Part shown: one piece after another, positions 44,810-52,792 of the stretch
Numbering within the stretch: position 1 is the first letter of the stretch
Layout: each line of letters starts with the position of its first letter
The notes under the pieces: model-generated
The model's database searches: none
The model's input: the letters and a program-made list of their open reading frames with translations, nothing else
What the model was told of the DNA's origin: nothing
Translations under genes and position numbers: made by a program
From: Amycolatopsis jiangsuensis
Lineage (GTDB): Bacteria > Actinomycetota > Actinomycetes > Mycobacteriales > Pseudonocardiaceae
Reading direction: 5' to 3'
Length of the DNA stretch: 64,000 nt
Assembly (NCBI RefSeq): GCF_014204865.1
Contig: NZ_JACHMG010000001.1
Coordinates: 5,978,501-6,042,500, forward strand

Positions 44810-46435
44810 TCAGTGCCGGGTCATCGCCGCCCGGTGCCACCAGGCGCTGAAGCCGGCGATTTTCGCGTCCACCACCAGCGGACGGGTGAGCCCGGCCGCG
44901 ACCCGGTCGGCCACCTCCGTCAGGTCGGCTCGCGTGTGGACGGTCACCGCGTCGCAGCCGTAGCCGCGGGCGATCGCCGCCAGGTCGGTGTCGGGGAACG
45001 TGACCGTGTCCGCGGGATGGCCGTCGGGCTCGAAGAAGTACACCTCGGCGCCGTAGGCGTGATCGTTGTAGACCACGATCAGCATCGGCAGCTCGAGCCG
45101 CACGGCGGTCTCGAGTTCTGCGATGCCCATGAGGAATCCGCCGTCCCCGCACGCGGCGACCGGGAAACGGGCCGGCTGGGCCAGCGCCGCGCCGATCGTG
45201 GTCGCCAGGCCCAGCCCGATCGACTGGAACGCCTGGGTGAAGCAGAACCCGTTCTCGTCCGGCACGTCGAGGTACATGGTGGGAAAGCCCATGAAATTCC
45301 CCGAATCCACGCCGATCACCCGGTTGTCCGGAATGAACTCGTCCAGCGCGATCGACAGCGTGCGCGGGTCGATCACGTGCTCGGTGCCGGCGTCCTCGTA
45401 CGGCTGGTCGCGCCAGTGCAGGCCGGTCACGGGCTGTGCGCGATAGCCCTTGCTGTGGTGGGCTTCGTCCACCAGTCGCCGTGTCACGGCCTGCGCGGTT
45501 TCGCCGACGTCGCCAAGGATGCCAAGGGACACCGGGCGGTGCCGCCCGATCGCGGCCGGCTCCAGATCGACCTGGACGAGTGTCGCCTCGCTGCCGAGCA
45601 GCTGTCCGTGCGCGGTCGTCCAGTCGTTCAGCGCCGAACCCCAGCCGACCACGAGATCGGCGCCGCGGATGAGTTCCGCCGCCGGCGGCGAGGAGAAGCC
45701 GCCGGACACTCCGATCGCCCACTGCTGACCGGCGAACAGTCCTTTCGCGACCGCTCCTTCGGCGAGCAACGCACCGCTGAGATCGGCCAGCTCCAGCAAC
45801 GATTCCCGGGCTGACCGGGCGCCACGGCCACACAGGAAGACCGGCCGCTTCGCCTGCCGCAACGCCGAAGCAAGCGCGTCGACGTCCACCTCGGACGCGA
45901 CCGGATACGGCAGCGGTTCGATCGGAGCCAGCCCGTCGAGGAGCTGCTCGTCGAACTGTTCCGCCTGAACGTCCAAGGGAAGTCGCAAGAGGACAGTGCG
46001 TCGTTCCCGGCGCGCCTGGGTGTAGGCGCGCCGCACGTCGGCGAGTGCGGTCCCCGCGGAGCGGACCAGCACACTGCTGGCGCCGACGGACCGGGCGAGG
46101 CCGTCCTGGTCGATGTGGAAGTTGGACAGTGGATCGGTGGCCTCGCCGGTCACCACCAGCAGCGGGGTACGGCTCTTGGCCGCCTCGCCGAGCCCGGTGG
46201 TCGCGTTGCCGAGCCCGCACCCCTGGTGCACCGACACGACCGCCACCTCACCACTGCACCGGGCGTAGGCGTCGGCCATCGTGGTGGCGCCGCCCTCGTG
46301 CCGGGCCGCGACGAACTCGACGCCGCCGCGGACGAGCCCGTTCGTGAAGTGGAAGTTCCCGCTCCCGACCACGCCGAAGGCCCGCCGCACGCCGAAGGCG
46401 CCCAGCGCCATCCCGACCGCCTGTGCCACGTCCAC
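44810..46435 (-). CDS. Thiamine-pyrophosphate-dependent enzyme (acetolactate synthase/decarboxylase family)
   Basis: 541 residues with the three domains of the family. The PYR domain carries the catalytic Glu in RHEGGATTMADAYAR; the central domain binds a nucleotide or is structural; the PP domain carries the Mg-ThDP motif GDGGFLMG...VVYNDHAYG. It may decarboxylate a 2-oxo acid. The start GTG at 46435 lies 2 nt after the cyclase stop, so the two genes are one operon. It is transcribed away from the XRE-cupin regulator. The substrate is not evident; the family includes benzoylformate, sulfopyruvate and acetolactate enzymes. Confidence 0.87.
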   Translation of the reverse strand: MDVAQAVGMALGAFGVRRAFGVVGSGNFHFTNGLVRGGVEFVAARHEGGATTMADAYARCSGEVAVVSVHQGCGLGNATTGLGEAAKSRTPLLVVTGEATDPLSNFHIDQDGLARSVGASSVLVRSAGTALADVRRAYTQARRERRTVLLRLPLDVQAEQFDEQLLDGLAPIEPLPYPVASEVDVDALASALRQAKRPVFLCGRGARSARESLLELADLSGALLAEGAVAKGLFAGQQWAIGVSGGFSSPPAAELIRGADLVVGWGSALNDWTTAHGQLLGSEATLVQVDLEPAAIGRHRPVSLGILGDVGETAQAVTRRLVDEAHHSKGYRAQPVTGLHWRDQPYEDAGTEHVIDPRTLSIALDEFIPDNRVIGVDSGNFMGFPTMYLDVPDENGFCFTQAFQSIGLGLATTIGAALAQPARFPVAACGDGGFLMGIAELETAVRLELPMLIVVYNDHAYGAEVYFFEPDGHPADTVTFPDTDLAAIARGYGCDAVTVHTRADLTEVADRVAAGLTRPLVVDAKIAGFSAWWHRAAMTRH

Positions 46436-46437
46436 GG

Positions 46438-47238
46438 TCAGCTCTCCACAGTGGACGGTACGACGGCGAGGACCCGGGCCGGACTGCCGGTTCCGCCGAC
46501 GATCGGCAGCGGGCAGACCACGACGAGCGCGCCCGTGGGTGGCAGCAGGGCGAGGTTCTGCAAGGAGGTGACGCCGTACTTGTCCGCGCCCAGCAGATGG
46601 TGGTGCGCGGGCATCGGCGGGTCGAGCGCGAACCCGTTGCCCGCGTCGATGCCGACGGTTTCCACGCCGTAGCCGGCGATCGGCGACTCCTCGGCGAGCC
46701 AGCGCGCTGCCTCGGCCGAAATGCCCGGGGTGTGACTCACCCCGTCGGTCGTGTTGAGGAAGGCCTCGCGGTCGTGGCCGTAGCGGTCCCAGCCGGAGCG
46801 CACCAGCAGCCAGCCGCCGGGACGCAGCGGGCCGTGCTCGCCCTCCCACGCGCGGATGTCCTCGACCTGCAGCAGGAAATCCGGGTCCTCGGTGACGCGC
46901 GCGGACACGTCGAGCACGTGTGCCGGGCCGATCAGCCGGGCGACCGGCACCGCCGCGGTGTCCGCGCCGTCGCGGTTGGAGATCCAGTGCCGCGGCGCGT
47001 CCAGGTGGGTACCGATGTGCTCACCGGTGTGAATGTTGTGGTGACGCCACAGTGGACCGGCGTCGTCGAACGCGCTGACCTCCTCGAGACTGAAATCGAC
47101 GAGGTTCGCATACGGCTCGGGCAGCCGCAGGGTCGGCGTGTCGGCGCTGAGCCTGGTGGTGAGATCGACGATCCGCAGCCTGCCCTCGGCGAGCTGGGTC
47201 AGAAGCTGGTCGACCGCGGTTCCGGCGGCGGTGCTCAT
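46438..47238 (-). CDS. Cyclase-family hydrolase (kynurenine formamidase-like)
   Basis: 266 residues of the PF04199 cyclase family. The metal site is the segment HTGEHIGTHLDAPRHW (about 71-86) with its three histidines and the Asp. Known relatives hydrolyse N-formylkynurenine or cyclic compounds. The ATG at 47238 is followed 2 nt after its stop by the ThDP gene. Divergent from the XRE-cupin gene, with an operator between. It may provide the substrate for the ThDP or the class V enzyme, as in kynurenine breakdown, but no dioxygenase is present to support that. Confidence 0.87.
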   Translation of the reverse strand: MSTAAGTAVDQLLTQLAEGRLRIVDLTTRLSADTPTLRLPEPYANLVDFSLEEVSAFDDAGPLWRHHNIHTGEHIGTHLDAPRHWISNRDGADTAAVPVARLIGPAHVLDVSARVTEDPDFLLQVEDIRAWEGEHGPLRPGGWLLVRSGWDRYGHDREAFLNTTDGVSHTPGISAEAARWLAEESPIAGYGVETVGIDAGNGFALDPPMPAHHHLLGADKYGVTSLQNLALLPPTGALVVVCPLPIVGGTGSPARVLAVVPSTVES

Positions 47239-47274
47239 GGCTGCGTCCTCTCCATCGCGGGTTCATGACGGGCG

Positions 47275-47322
47275 TTGACAGAGCGATAGTCACTCTCTAC
47301 AGTACCGTGTTCAGCCGTACTG
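47275..47322 (+). promoter_or_regulatory. Promoter and operator between the cyclase and XRE-cupin genes
   Basis: TTGACA (47275-47280), 17 nt, TACAGT (47298-47303): a near-consensus sigma-70 promoter for the + strand gene. CAGTAC (47300-47305) and GTACTG (47317-47322) form an inverted repeat with an 11-nt gap that overlaps the -10, a likely operator for the XRE regulator. A divergent promoter for the cyclase must lie in the same 112 nt. Confidence 0.75.
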
Positions 47323-47350
47323 ATGGAAGACGCACGAGGACGGTTCGGCA

Positions 47351-47914
47351 ATGACCATGGCGGAGGGTGAGGTCGGCGGTCTCGGCGACCGTATCCGCGC
47401 TTTGCGCATGGCGAAAGCGTTGTCGATCCGGGAGCTGGCGGCGCGGGCCGGGGTCTCCACCGGCCTGATCAGTCAGGTTGAACGCGGGCTCACCGATCCC
47501 AGTCTGCAGACCGCCAGGGTGCTCGCCAAAGCGCTGGAGACCCCGTTGTTCGACCTGTTCGCCGAACCGGAGAAGGCCGCGGTGGCCGTGGTGCGCAAAG
47601 ACCGCAGGCTGAAGCAGCAGTCGCCGCACGGGGAGATCTCCTACGAGCGCGTGTCTCCCGGTTCCGGACGGCTCGAACTGCTCGAAGGGACCTTGCGCCC
47701 GGGTGGCGTGTCGTCCGGACGGTCGTGGACGCACCCGTCCGAGGAATGCGTCGTGGTGACCCGTGGAGTGCTCGTGGTCGAGGTCGACGGGGCCGAACAC
47801 CGTCTGGCCGAGGGCGATTCGTGCTACTTCGACTCCCGGCTCCCGCACCGTTACCGCAACGACGGATCCGGCCCGGCCACCTTTCTCGTGGCCGTCACCC
47901 CGCCCAGCTACTGA
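47351..47914 (+). CDS. XRE-family regulator with C-terminal cupin
   Basis: 187 residues. The helix-turn-helix is at about 12-66 (RIRALRMAKALSIRELAARAGVSTGLISQVERG), then a cupin sensor domain from about 80 to 187 with SWTHPSEECVVVTRGVLVVEVDGAEH and CYFDSRLPHRYRNDG. This architecture is common for repressors of amino acid and polyamine catabolism, where the cupin binds a small ligand. It sits between the divergent cyclase operon and the class V enzyme gene (10-nt gap), so it probably controls both. Start ATG at 47351 (a second ATG at 47357). Confidence 0.92.
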   Translation: MTMAEGEVGGLGDRIRALRMAKALSIRELAARAGVSTGLISQVERGLTDPSLQTARVLAKALETPLFDLFAEPEKAAVAVVRKDRRLKQQSPHGEISYERVSPGSGRLELLEGTLRPGGVSSGRSWTHPSEECVVVTRGVLVVEVDGAEHRLAEGDSCYFDSRLPHRYRNDGSGPATFLVAVTPPSY

Positions 47915-47924
47915 ACGGAGGATC

Positions 47925-49067
47925 GTGACCGACCATCCCAGCCCGGCCGAATTCCGGGGGCACTTCCCGGCTTTCGCCGACACGGTGCACCTGGCCAGCT
48001 GCAGTCAGGGCGCCCTTTCCGACGCGCTGACCGCCGAGCTTTCCGAGTTCCAGCACACCATCCGGGAGTACGGAGCGCCCTGGGACCGGTGGATGGCGAA
48101 GGTCGCCGAGGCACGCGAGGCGTTTGCCCGGCTGATCGGCGCGGGCCCGGACGACATCGCTGTGGTGCCGTCCGCGTCGGAAGGTGCTTACCAGGTCGCG
48201 TCCACCCAGTCCTGGAGCCGGCAGCCCGGACTGGTCACCACGGACCTGGAATTCCCTTCCATCGCCCATGTCTGGCTCGCGCAGCAGGACCGTGGCGCCG
48301 ACGTCCGCTTCGCCGCGCACCACAATGGACTGGTCGACGTCGAGGACTACGCTGCCCTGATCGGCGAGGACACCCGGCTGGTGTCCGTCCCGTTGATCAG
48401 TTATGCCAACGGGTTGCGGTTCCCGGTGTCGGAGATCGCCGAGCTGGCACGCGAACGCGGCGCGCGGACGTTCGTCGACGCCTATCAGGGCCTCGGCGTC
48501 GAACCGGTCGACGTCACCCGGCTCGGCTGTGACTACCTGGTCAGCGGCAGCCTCAAGTACCTGCTGGGCATCTCCGGTATCGCGTTCCTGTACGTGCGGC
48601 CCGGACTGCGCGACGCGGTGCCGCCGCCGCTGACCGGCTGGTTCGGCCGGACGAACCCGTTCGAGTTCGACCCACGGCATCTCGACCACCCCGAACACGC
48701 TCGCCGGTTCGAGACCGGTACGCCCTCGATTCCTTCGGCGTACGGCGCGGTCGCGGGGCTCTCGTTGATCCACCAGCTCGACGCGGTGCGAGTCCGCGAC
48801 CGCCTCCGCGCGCTGACCGGGCAGCTGCAGGAACGACTGCTCGAGGCCGGGGAACGGCTTCGGTCCCCGGTGGACGAAGCCCGGCGTGGCCCACTCGTCG
48901 CACTGGCCGACGACGACCCCGACGCGCTGGCGGCCTTCCTCGCCGAGCGGAGGATCGTGTGCAGCGCACGCGGTGACGTCCTGCGCATGTCGCTGCACTA
49001 CTACAACGACGAGTCCGACCTGGATACCGTGGTCCGCGCGATCGCCGAGCACCGGTCGAGCCGGTAG
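47925..49067 (+). CDS. Class V PLP-dependent enzyme (aminotransferase/kynureninase-like)
   Basis: 380 residues. The PLP lysine is in LVSGSLKYLLGISG, and the cofactor-binding Asp/Gln are in TFVDAYQGLG. The N-terminus has TVHLASCSQGALSDA and VVPSASEGAYQV. It could cleave a C-S or C-C bond or transfer amino groups; the family includes kynureninase, cysteine desulfurase and isopenicillin N epimerase. The GTG at 47925 has ACGGAGG upstream and is 10 nt after the regulator stop; the APC permease follows after 8 nt, so the three form an operon. Confidence 0.87.
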   Translation: MTDHPSPAEFRGHFPAFADTVHLASCSQGALSDALTAELSEFQHTIREYGAPWDRWMAKVAEAREAFARLIGAGPDDIAVVPSASEGAYQVASTQSWSRQPGLVTTDLEFPSIAHVWLAQQDRGADVRFAAHHNGLVDVEDYAALIGEDTRLVSVPLISYANGLRFPVSEIAELARERGARTFVDAYQGLGVEPVDVTRLGCDYLVSGSLKYLLGISGIAFLYVRPGLRDAVPPPLTGWFGRTNPFEFDPRHLDHPEHARRFETGTPSIPSAYGAVAGLSLIHQLDAVRVRDRLRALTGQLQERLLEAGERLRSPVDEARRGPLVALADDDPDALAAFLAERRIVCSARGDVLRMSLHYYNDESDLDTVVRAIAEHRSSR

Positions 49068-49075
49068 GAGCAGCC

Positions 49076-50506
49076 ATGCCCGAGTCCCCGTCCCCGCACC
49101 GGCTGCAGCGCAGGCTGCGCAGCAGGCAGCTGACCATGATCGGGATCGGCGGAGCCATCGGCACCGGCCTGTTCCTCGGTTCCAGCCTGGCCATCTCGCA
49201 CGCCGGGCCCTCGGTGGTGCTCGCTTATGTCCTGTGTGGACTCGTCGCGCTGGTCATCTCGTGGGCGCTCGCGGAGATGGTGGTGGTGCACCCGGTCCCG
49301 GGCGCGTTCGGCGCGATCGCGCAGAAGTACCTCGGCGCGGGCAGCGGATTCGTCGTGCGCTGGGCCTACTGGGCGATGCAGGTGATCGCGATCGGCGGCG
49401 AGACCATCGCGGCCGGGGTCTACGTGCAGTACTGGTGGCCGCAGATCCCGTTGTGGCTGCCGGTCGCGGTGTTCTCGCTGCTGGTCGTCGTGGTCAACGC
49501 GGCCGCGGTGCACGTGTTCGGCGAGTTCGAATACTGGTTCTCGATGATCAAGGTGTGCGCGATCGCGGTGTTCGTAGTGCTCGGCCTGATTCTCGTGTTC
49601 TTCGGCCTGCCGCACGCGCCGGCGCCGGGGGTCGCGAATCTCACCGTGGGTGGCGGCTTCCTGCCCCACGGGGTGTCCGGTCTGCTGCTGGCGATGGTCT
49701 TCGTGCTGTTCAGCTACATCGGCACCGAACTGGTGTCGGTCACCGCAGCCGAATCGGAGGACCCGGCGCGGGACATTCCGCGCGCGTCGCGGGCGATGGT
49801 GCTGCGGCTGGCCGTGTTCTACGTCGCGGCGATGCTGGTGGTCGTGCTCGTGGTGCCGTGGACGGTGACCGGTGCGGGCGGCTCGATCAACGCGAGCCCG
49901 TTCGTGCGGGTCTTCGCCGCGGCCGGTGTGCCCGCCGCGGCGACGGTGATGAACTTCGTCGTGCTCACCGCGGCGCTCTCCAGCGCGAACGCGAACCTCT
50001 ACCTGACCACGCGCATGCTGCATTCCCTTGCCGAGCACCGGCTCGCGCCGGCCTGGACGGGCAAGCTGACCCGCTCCGGGGTACCACGCAACGCGCTCGT
50101 CCTTTCCACCGCGGGGCTGATCATCGCGACGGTGCTGTCGAAGAACTCCGATTCCGACGCCTATCTGGTGATGTTCGGTATCTCGATCTTCGGCGCGATG
50201 GTGGTGTGGGGACTGCTCCTGATCACGCACCTGGCGTTCCGCATGCGGCGCCGCCGGGCCGGCCTGCCACCCTCGCCCGCCCGGCTGTGGGGCGCGCCGG
50301 TGGTCAACTACGTTGTTCTCGTTTTCCTCGCGGCGGTACTGGTTTCCACGTTCTGGGTCGAAGGACTCGATCCCGCGTGGAAGTTCGGTATCCCGTTCTT
50401 CGTCGTGCTGGTGGCCGCCTACGGGATACTGCGCCTGACCGGACGGAGCCGGCACGCGCGCGAAGCCGAACTGGAAGACTCCACTGTGGACGAGTCAGCG
50501 ACGTAG
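49076..50506 (+). CDS. APC amino acid permease
   Basis: 476 residues, 12 helices, of the amino acid permease type (GABA/aromatic permease-like): SRQLTMIGIGGAIGTGLFLGSS at the first helix, ALAEMVVVHPVPGAFGAIAQKYLG, and FSYIGTELVSVTAAESEDPARDIP. It probably brings in the substrate degraded by the cluster. Its last 12 nt overlap the convergent metallo-beta-lactamase gene (tail to tail), leaving no room for a terminator between them. Confidence 0.92.
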   Translation: MPESPSPHRLQRRLRSRQLTMIGIGGAIGTGLFLGSSLAISHAGPSVVLAYVLCGLVALVISWALAEMVVVHPVPGAFGAIAQKYLGAGSGFVVRWAYWAMQVIAIGGETIAAGVYVQYWWPQIPLWLPVAVFSLLVVVVNAAAVHVFGEFEYWFSMIKVCAIAVFVVLGLILVFFGLPHAPAPGVANLTVGGGFLPHGVSGLLLAMVFVLFSYIGTELVSVTAAESEDPARDIPRASRAMVLRLAVFYVAAMLVVVLVVPWTVTGAGGSINASPFVRVFAAAGVPAAATVMNFVVLTAALSSANANLYLTTRMLHSLAEHRLAPAWTGKLTRSGVPRNALVLSTAGLIIATVLSKNSDSDAYLVMFGISIFGAMVVWGLLLITHLAFRMRRRRAGLPPSPARLWGAPVVNYVVLVFLAAVLVSTFWVEGLDPAWKFGIPFFVVLVAAYGILRLTGRSRHAREAELEDSTVDESAT

Positions 50507-51319
50507 TGCCTGCAGCTCCACCGGGCTGTGTGCGCTGAACACGGTCACCTCGTCGGTGTGGTCGCGGGCCACGGCGCGCAGCCGGGCGAGGTTCGCACGG
50601 CGGGCGCGGCCGTCCATCTGGTTGACGTTCGCGAACGCTCGCATTCCGGGCGGGCAGTGCGGTTGCACCGGGGCCACCTCGCCGTGGAAGAAGTACGCGT
50701 CGCCGGCGTGCAGGAGCCAGGCGTCTCCGGTGTCGATCGCCACACCGGCGTGGCCGTCGGTGTGCCCGCTCAGCGGGATCAGCAGGATCTCGGGTGGCAG
50801 CCCGCGCAACGGCCGGACCGCGTCGAAGCCGAACCAGTTCTCGCCGGTCTCCTCGTACGTGCTCCACAGTGGACTGTGCGCGAACTGGCCGGCTCGGTAC
50901 CGGGTCTTCTCCGGGAAACTCTTGGGGTTCCCGGCGGCCCGGCGCTCCTCGGCACGGACGTGCACGGTCGCGTCCGGGAAATCGACGAGCCCGCCCGCAT
51001 GGTCGACGTCCAGGTGCGTCATCACGATGTGCCGCACGTCGGCCGGATCGTGGCCCAGCGCGCGGATCTGCGCCACCGCGGATTCCTCGGCCGAAGGGCG
51101 CGCGCCCACCATCGCCACGAACGGCGCGCCGAGCCAGCCGCGCGGATCGGTGGCGCCGCGACTGCCGAATCCGGTGTCCACCAGCACGAGCGAATCGGCG
51201 GTTTCGACCAGCAGGCAGTGCGCCACGAGCGTACTGCGCCGGAGGTACCCGGGTTGGCCGTCGAGAAGCCGCCCGCCCGGCGGCCGCATCGTGCCGCAGT
51301 TCAGGTGGTGCACCTTCAT
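50495..51319 (-). CDS. Metallo-beta-lactamase-fold hydrolase, copy 1
   Basis: 274 residues. The metal-binding sites are HLDVDH (first motif; third position Asp where most relatives have His), then LSGHTDGHAGV, AGDAYFF, and a final His in FSAHSP. The start MKVHHLNCGTMRPPGGRLLDGQPG is nearly the same as in the neighbouring copy. The pair resembles lactonase-like members of the fold (AHL lactonase type). The start ATG overlaps copy 2 by 4 nt (ATGA). Downstream it overlaps the permease end by 12 nt. Confidence 0.88.
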   Translation of the reverse strand: MKVHHLNCGTMRPPGGRLLDGQPGYLRRSTLVAHCLLVETADSLVLVDTGFGSRGATDPRGWLGAPFVAMVGARPSAEESAVAQIRALGHDPADVRHIVMTHLDVDHAGGLVDFPDATVHVRAEERRAAGNPKSFPEKTRYRAGQFAHSPLWSTYEETGENWFGFDAVRPLRGLPPEILLIPLSGHTDGHAGVAIDTGDAWLLHAGDAYFFHGEVAPVQPHCPPGMRAFANVNQMDGRARRANLARLRAVARDHTDEVTVFSAHSPVELQALRR

Positions 51320-52131
51320 GCCTTGCTCCTCTCGCTGAGCCGCGTGAATCCGGTCGGATCGTGGGAGGCGAACATGCTCACCTCGTCCGGATGGTCCCGG
51401 TGCAGTTCCCGCAGCCGCCGCTGGTTCTCCCGGCGCGGTCCGGGCAACGTCTGCATTCGCCGCTCGAACATAGCCAATACCGGCGGGCAGTGCGGTTCGG
51501 CGTCCATCTGCTCGTGGAAGAAGTAGGCGTCGCCGGCGTTGAGCAGCCAGCCGTTCCCGGTGTCGACGGCCACCCCGGCGTGCCCCGCGGTGTGCCCGGC
51601 GAGTGGGACCAGCGCGACGCCCGGCAGGCCGTCCAGCTCACGCACCGCGGAGAAGCCGAACCAGTCGTCCCCGGCGTCCGGATAGGACACCCACTGTGGA
51701 CCGTGCCGGAACTGCACGTCGCGGTAACGCGGATTGCCCGTGCGGAAAGCGGCCAGCTCCGCGCCGTAGACGTGTACCCGGGCCTGCGGGAAATCCACCA
51801 GCCCGCCGGCGTGGTCGAGGTCGAGGTGGGTGACCGCGATGTCGCGGACGTCGGCAGGGTCGAAACCCAGCGTGCGGATCTGGGCCACCGCGGTTTCGGC
51901 GGCGTCCGTGGCCGGGTTGATCAGGCGGGCGAACCGCGTGCCCAGCCAGCCGGCCGGGTCGGCGACGGCGGGCGAGCCCATGCCCGTCTCGACGAGCGCG
52001 AGCCCGGTGCCGGTTTCCAGCAGCAGGCAGTGGCACACGAGGGTGGCGCGCCGGAACAGGCCCGGCCGGCCGTCCACCAGCCTGCCGCCGAGCGGATGCA
52101 GGGTGCCGCAGTTCAGATGGTGCACGCGCAT
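51316..52131 (-). CDS. Metallo-beta-lactamase-fold hydrolase, copy 2
   Basis: 271 residues, a tandem paralogue of the downstream gene: MRVHHLNCGTLHPLGGRLVDGRPG, THLDLDHAGGLVDFPQA, LAGHTAGHAGVAVDTG, NAGDAYFF, FASHDPTG. The same HxDxDH variation is present. Start ATG at 52131 overlaps the TetR stop by one base (TGATG), so TetR, copy 2 and copy 1 are one operon. The two probably have different substrate ranges or form a heterodimer (inference). Confidence 0.88.
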   Translation of the reverse strand: MRVHHLNCGTLHPLGGRLVDGRPGLFRRATLVCHCLLLETGTGLALVETGMGSPAVADPAGWLGTRFARLINPATDAAETAVAQIRTLGFDPADVRDIAVTHLDLDHAGGLVDFPQARVHVYGAELAAFRTGNPRYRDVQFRHGPQWVSYPDAGDDWFGFSAVRELDGLPGVALVPLAGHTAGHAGVAVDTGNGWLLNAGDAYFFHEQMDAEPHCPPVLAMFERRMQTLPGPRRENQRRLRELHRDHPDEVSMFASHDPTGFTRLSERSKA

Positions 52132-52706
52132 CAGGAGAACTCCCGTTCGACGGTGGCACGCAGGTGCTCGGCTACGGCTCGCAGCGGCGCGACGTCGCGG
52201 CGGGTGCGGGCGAGCAGCAGAGCGCCTTCGATGGCGGAAATGACCACAGTCGCCAGTGACTGCGCACGGTCCTCGGACAGGCCGTGTCCGGCGAAATAGC
52301 CGGACAGGCCGTCGATCCAGCCGGAATAGCCTTCGTCGCAGGCTGTGCGGATCGGCTCGCTCTCGCCCGCTTCCAGCGCGACTGTCGCGATCGGACAGCC
52401 ACCGCGGAAGCCGGACCCGGCCAGCGCCGCGGCGAGGACGTCGATGATCCGGTCGAGGCCGGTCGCCGGATCGGGCGCGGTGCCGGTGAGTTCGCGGAAC
52501 TGTTCACCCAGCCGCTCCCCGGACAGCCGCACGGCCTCGGCGGCCAGCTGCTCCTTGCCGCCGGGGAAGTGGAAGTACAGCGAACCCTTCGGTGCCCTGC
52601 CCGCGGCGACGAGCTGGGTGAGTCCGGTGGCGTGGTAGCCCTGCGTGCAGAACAGTTCCGCGGCCGAATCGAGCATCCGGCGCCGGGTGTCGGTGCGGTG
52701 GACCAT
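52131..52706 (-). CDS. TetR-family regulator of the MBL pair
   Basis: 191 residues from the ATG at 52706 (an ATG at 52724 would extend it by six residues into the promoter). The helix-turn-helix is LTQLVAAGRAPKGSLYFHFPGGKEQL, of the YxAF-like class; the C-terminal half has a cysteine in GGCPIATVALE, a recognised feature of this TetR subgroup. It is first in the MBL operon. The operator is probably the palindromic site at 52723-52748. Confidence 0.88.
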   Translation of the reverse strand: MVHRTDTRRRMLDSAAELFCTQGYHATGLTQLVAAGRAPKGSLYFHFPGGKEQLAAEAVRLSGERLGEQFRELTGTAPDPATGLDRIIDVLAAALAGSGFRGGCPIATVALEAGESEPIRTACDEGYSGWIDGLSGYFAGHGLSEDRAQSLATVVISAIEGALLLARTRRDVAPLRAVAEHLRATVEREFS

Positions 52707-52722
52707 GCCCGCACCGTAGCCC

Positions 52723-52748
52723 AACTATGACGACCGGTCTAGTTAGTT
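52723..52748. promoter_or_regulatory. Palindromic operator of the TetR-MBL operon
   Basis: The centre GACCGGTC (52732-52739) is a perfect palindrome, and AACTA (52723-52727) and TAGTT (52744-52748) are placed symmetrically around it. It lies 16 nt from the TetR start and 44 nt from the divergent aldose epimerase start, so both directions may be controlled. Confidence 0.6.
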
Positions 52749-52792
52749 CGACTGAGCGCGGCAAGGGGAGTCCGGCCGGTAATCTCTGGCCC

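Noticed and set aside
44740..44815. Gene remnant reading TVDQFLARLDVGGGGDLSDVVLARL
   Set aside because: No start codon, no Shine-Dalgarno sequence and no recognisable homologue; probably chance in high-GC DNA.
42573..46220. 1215-codon open frame on the - strand
   Set aside because: It runs through three + and - strand genes with recognised families and has antisense composition; no start or domain supports it.
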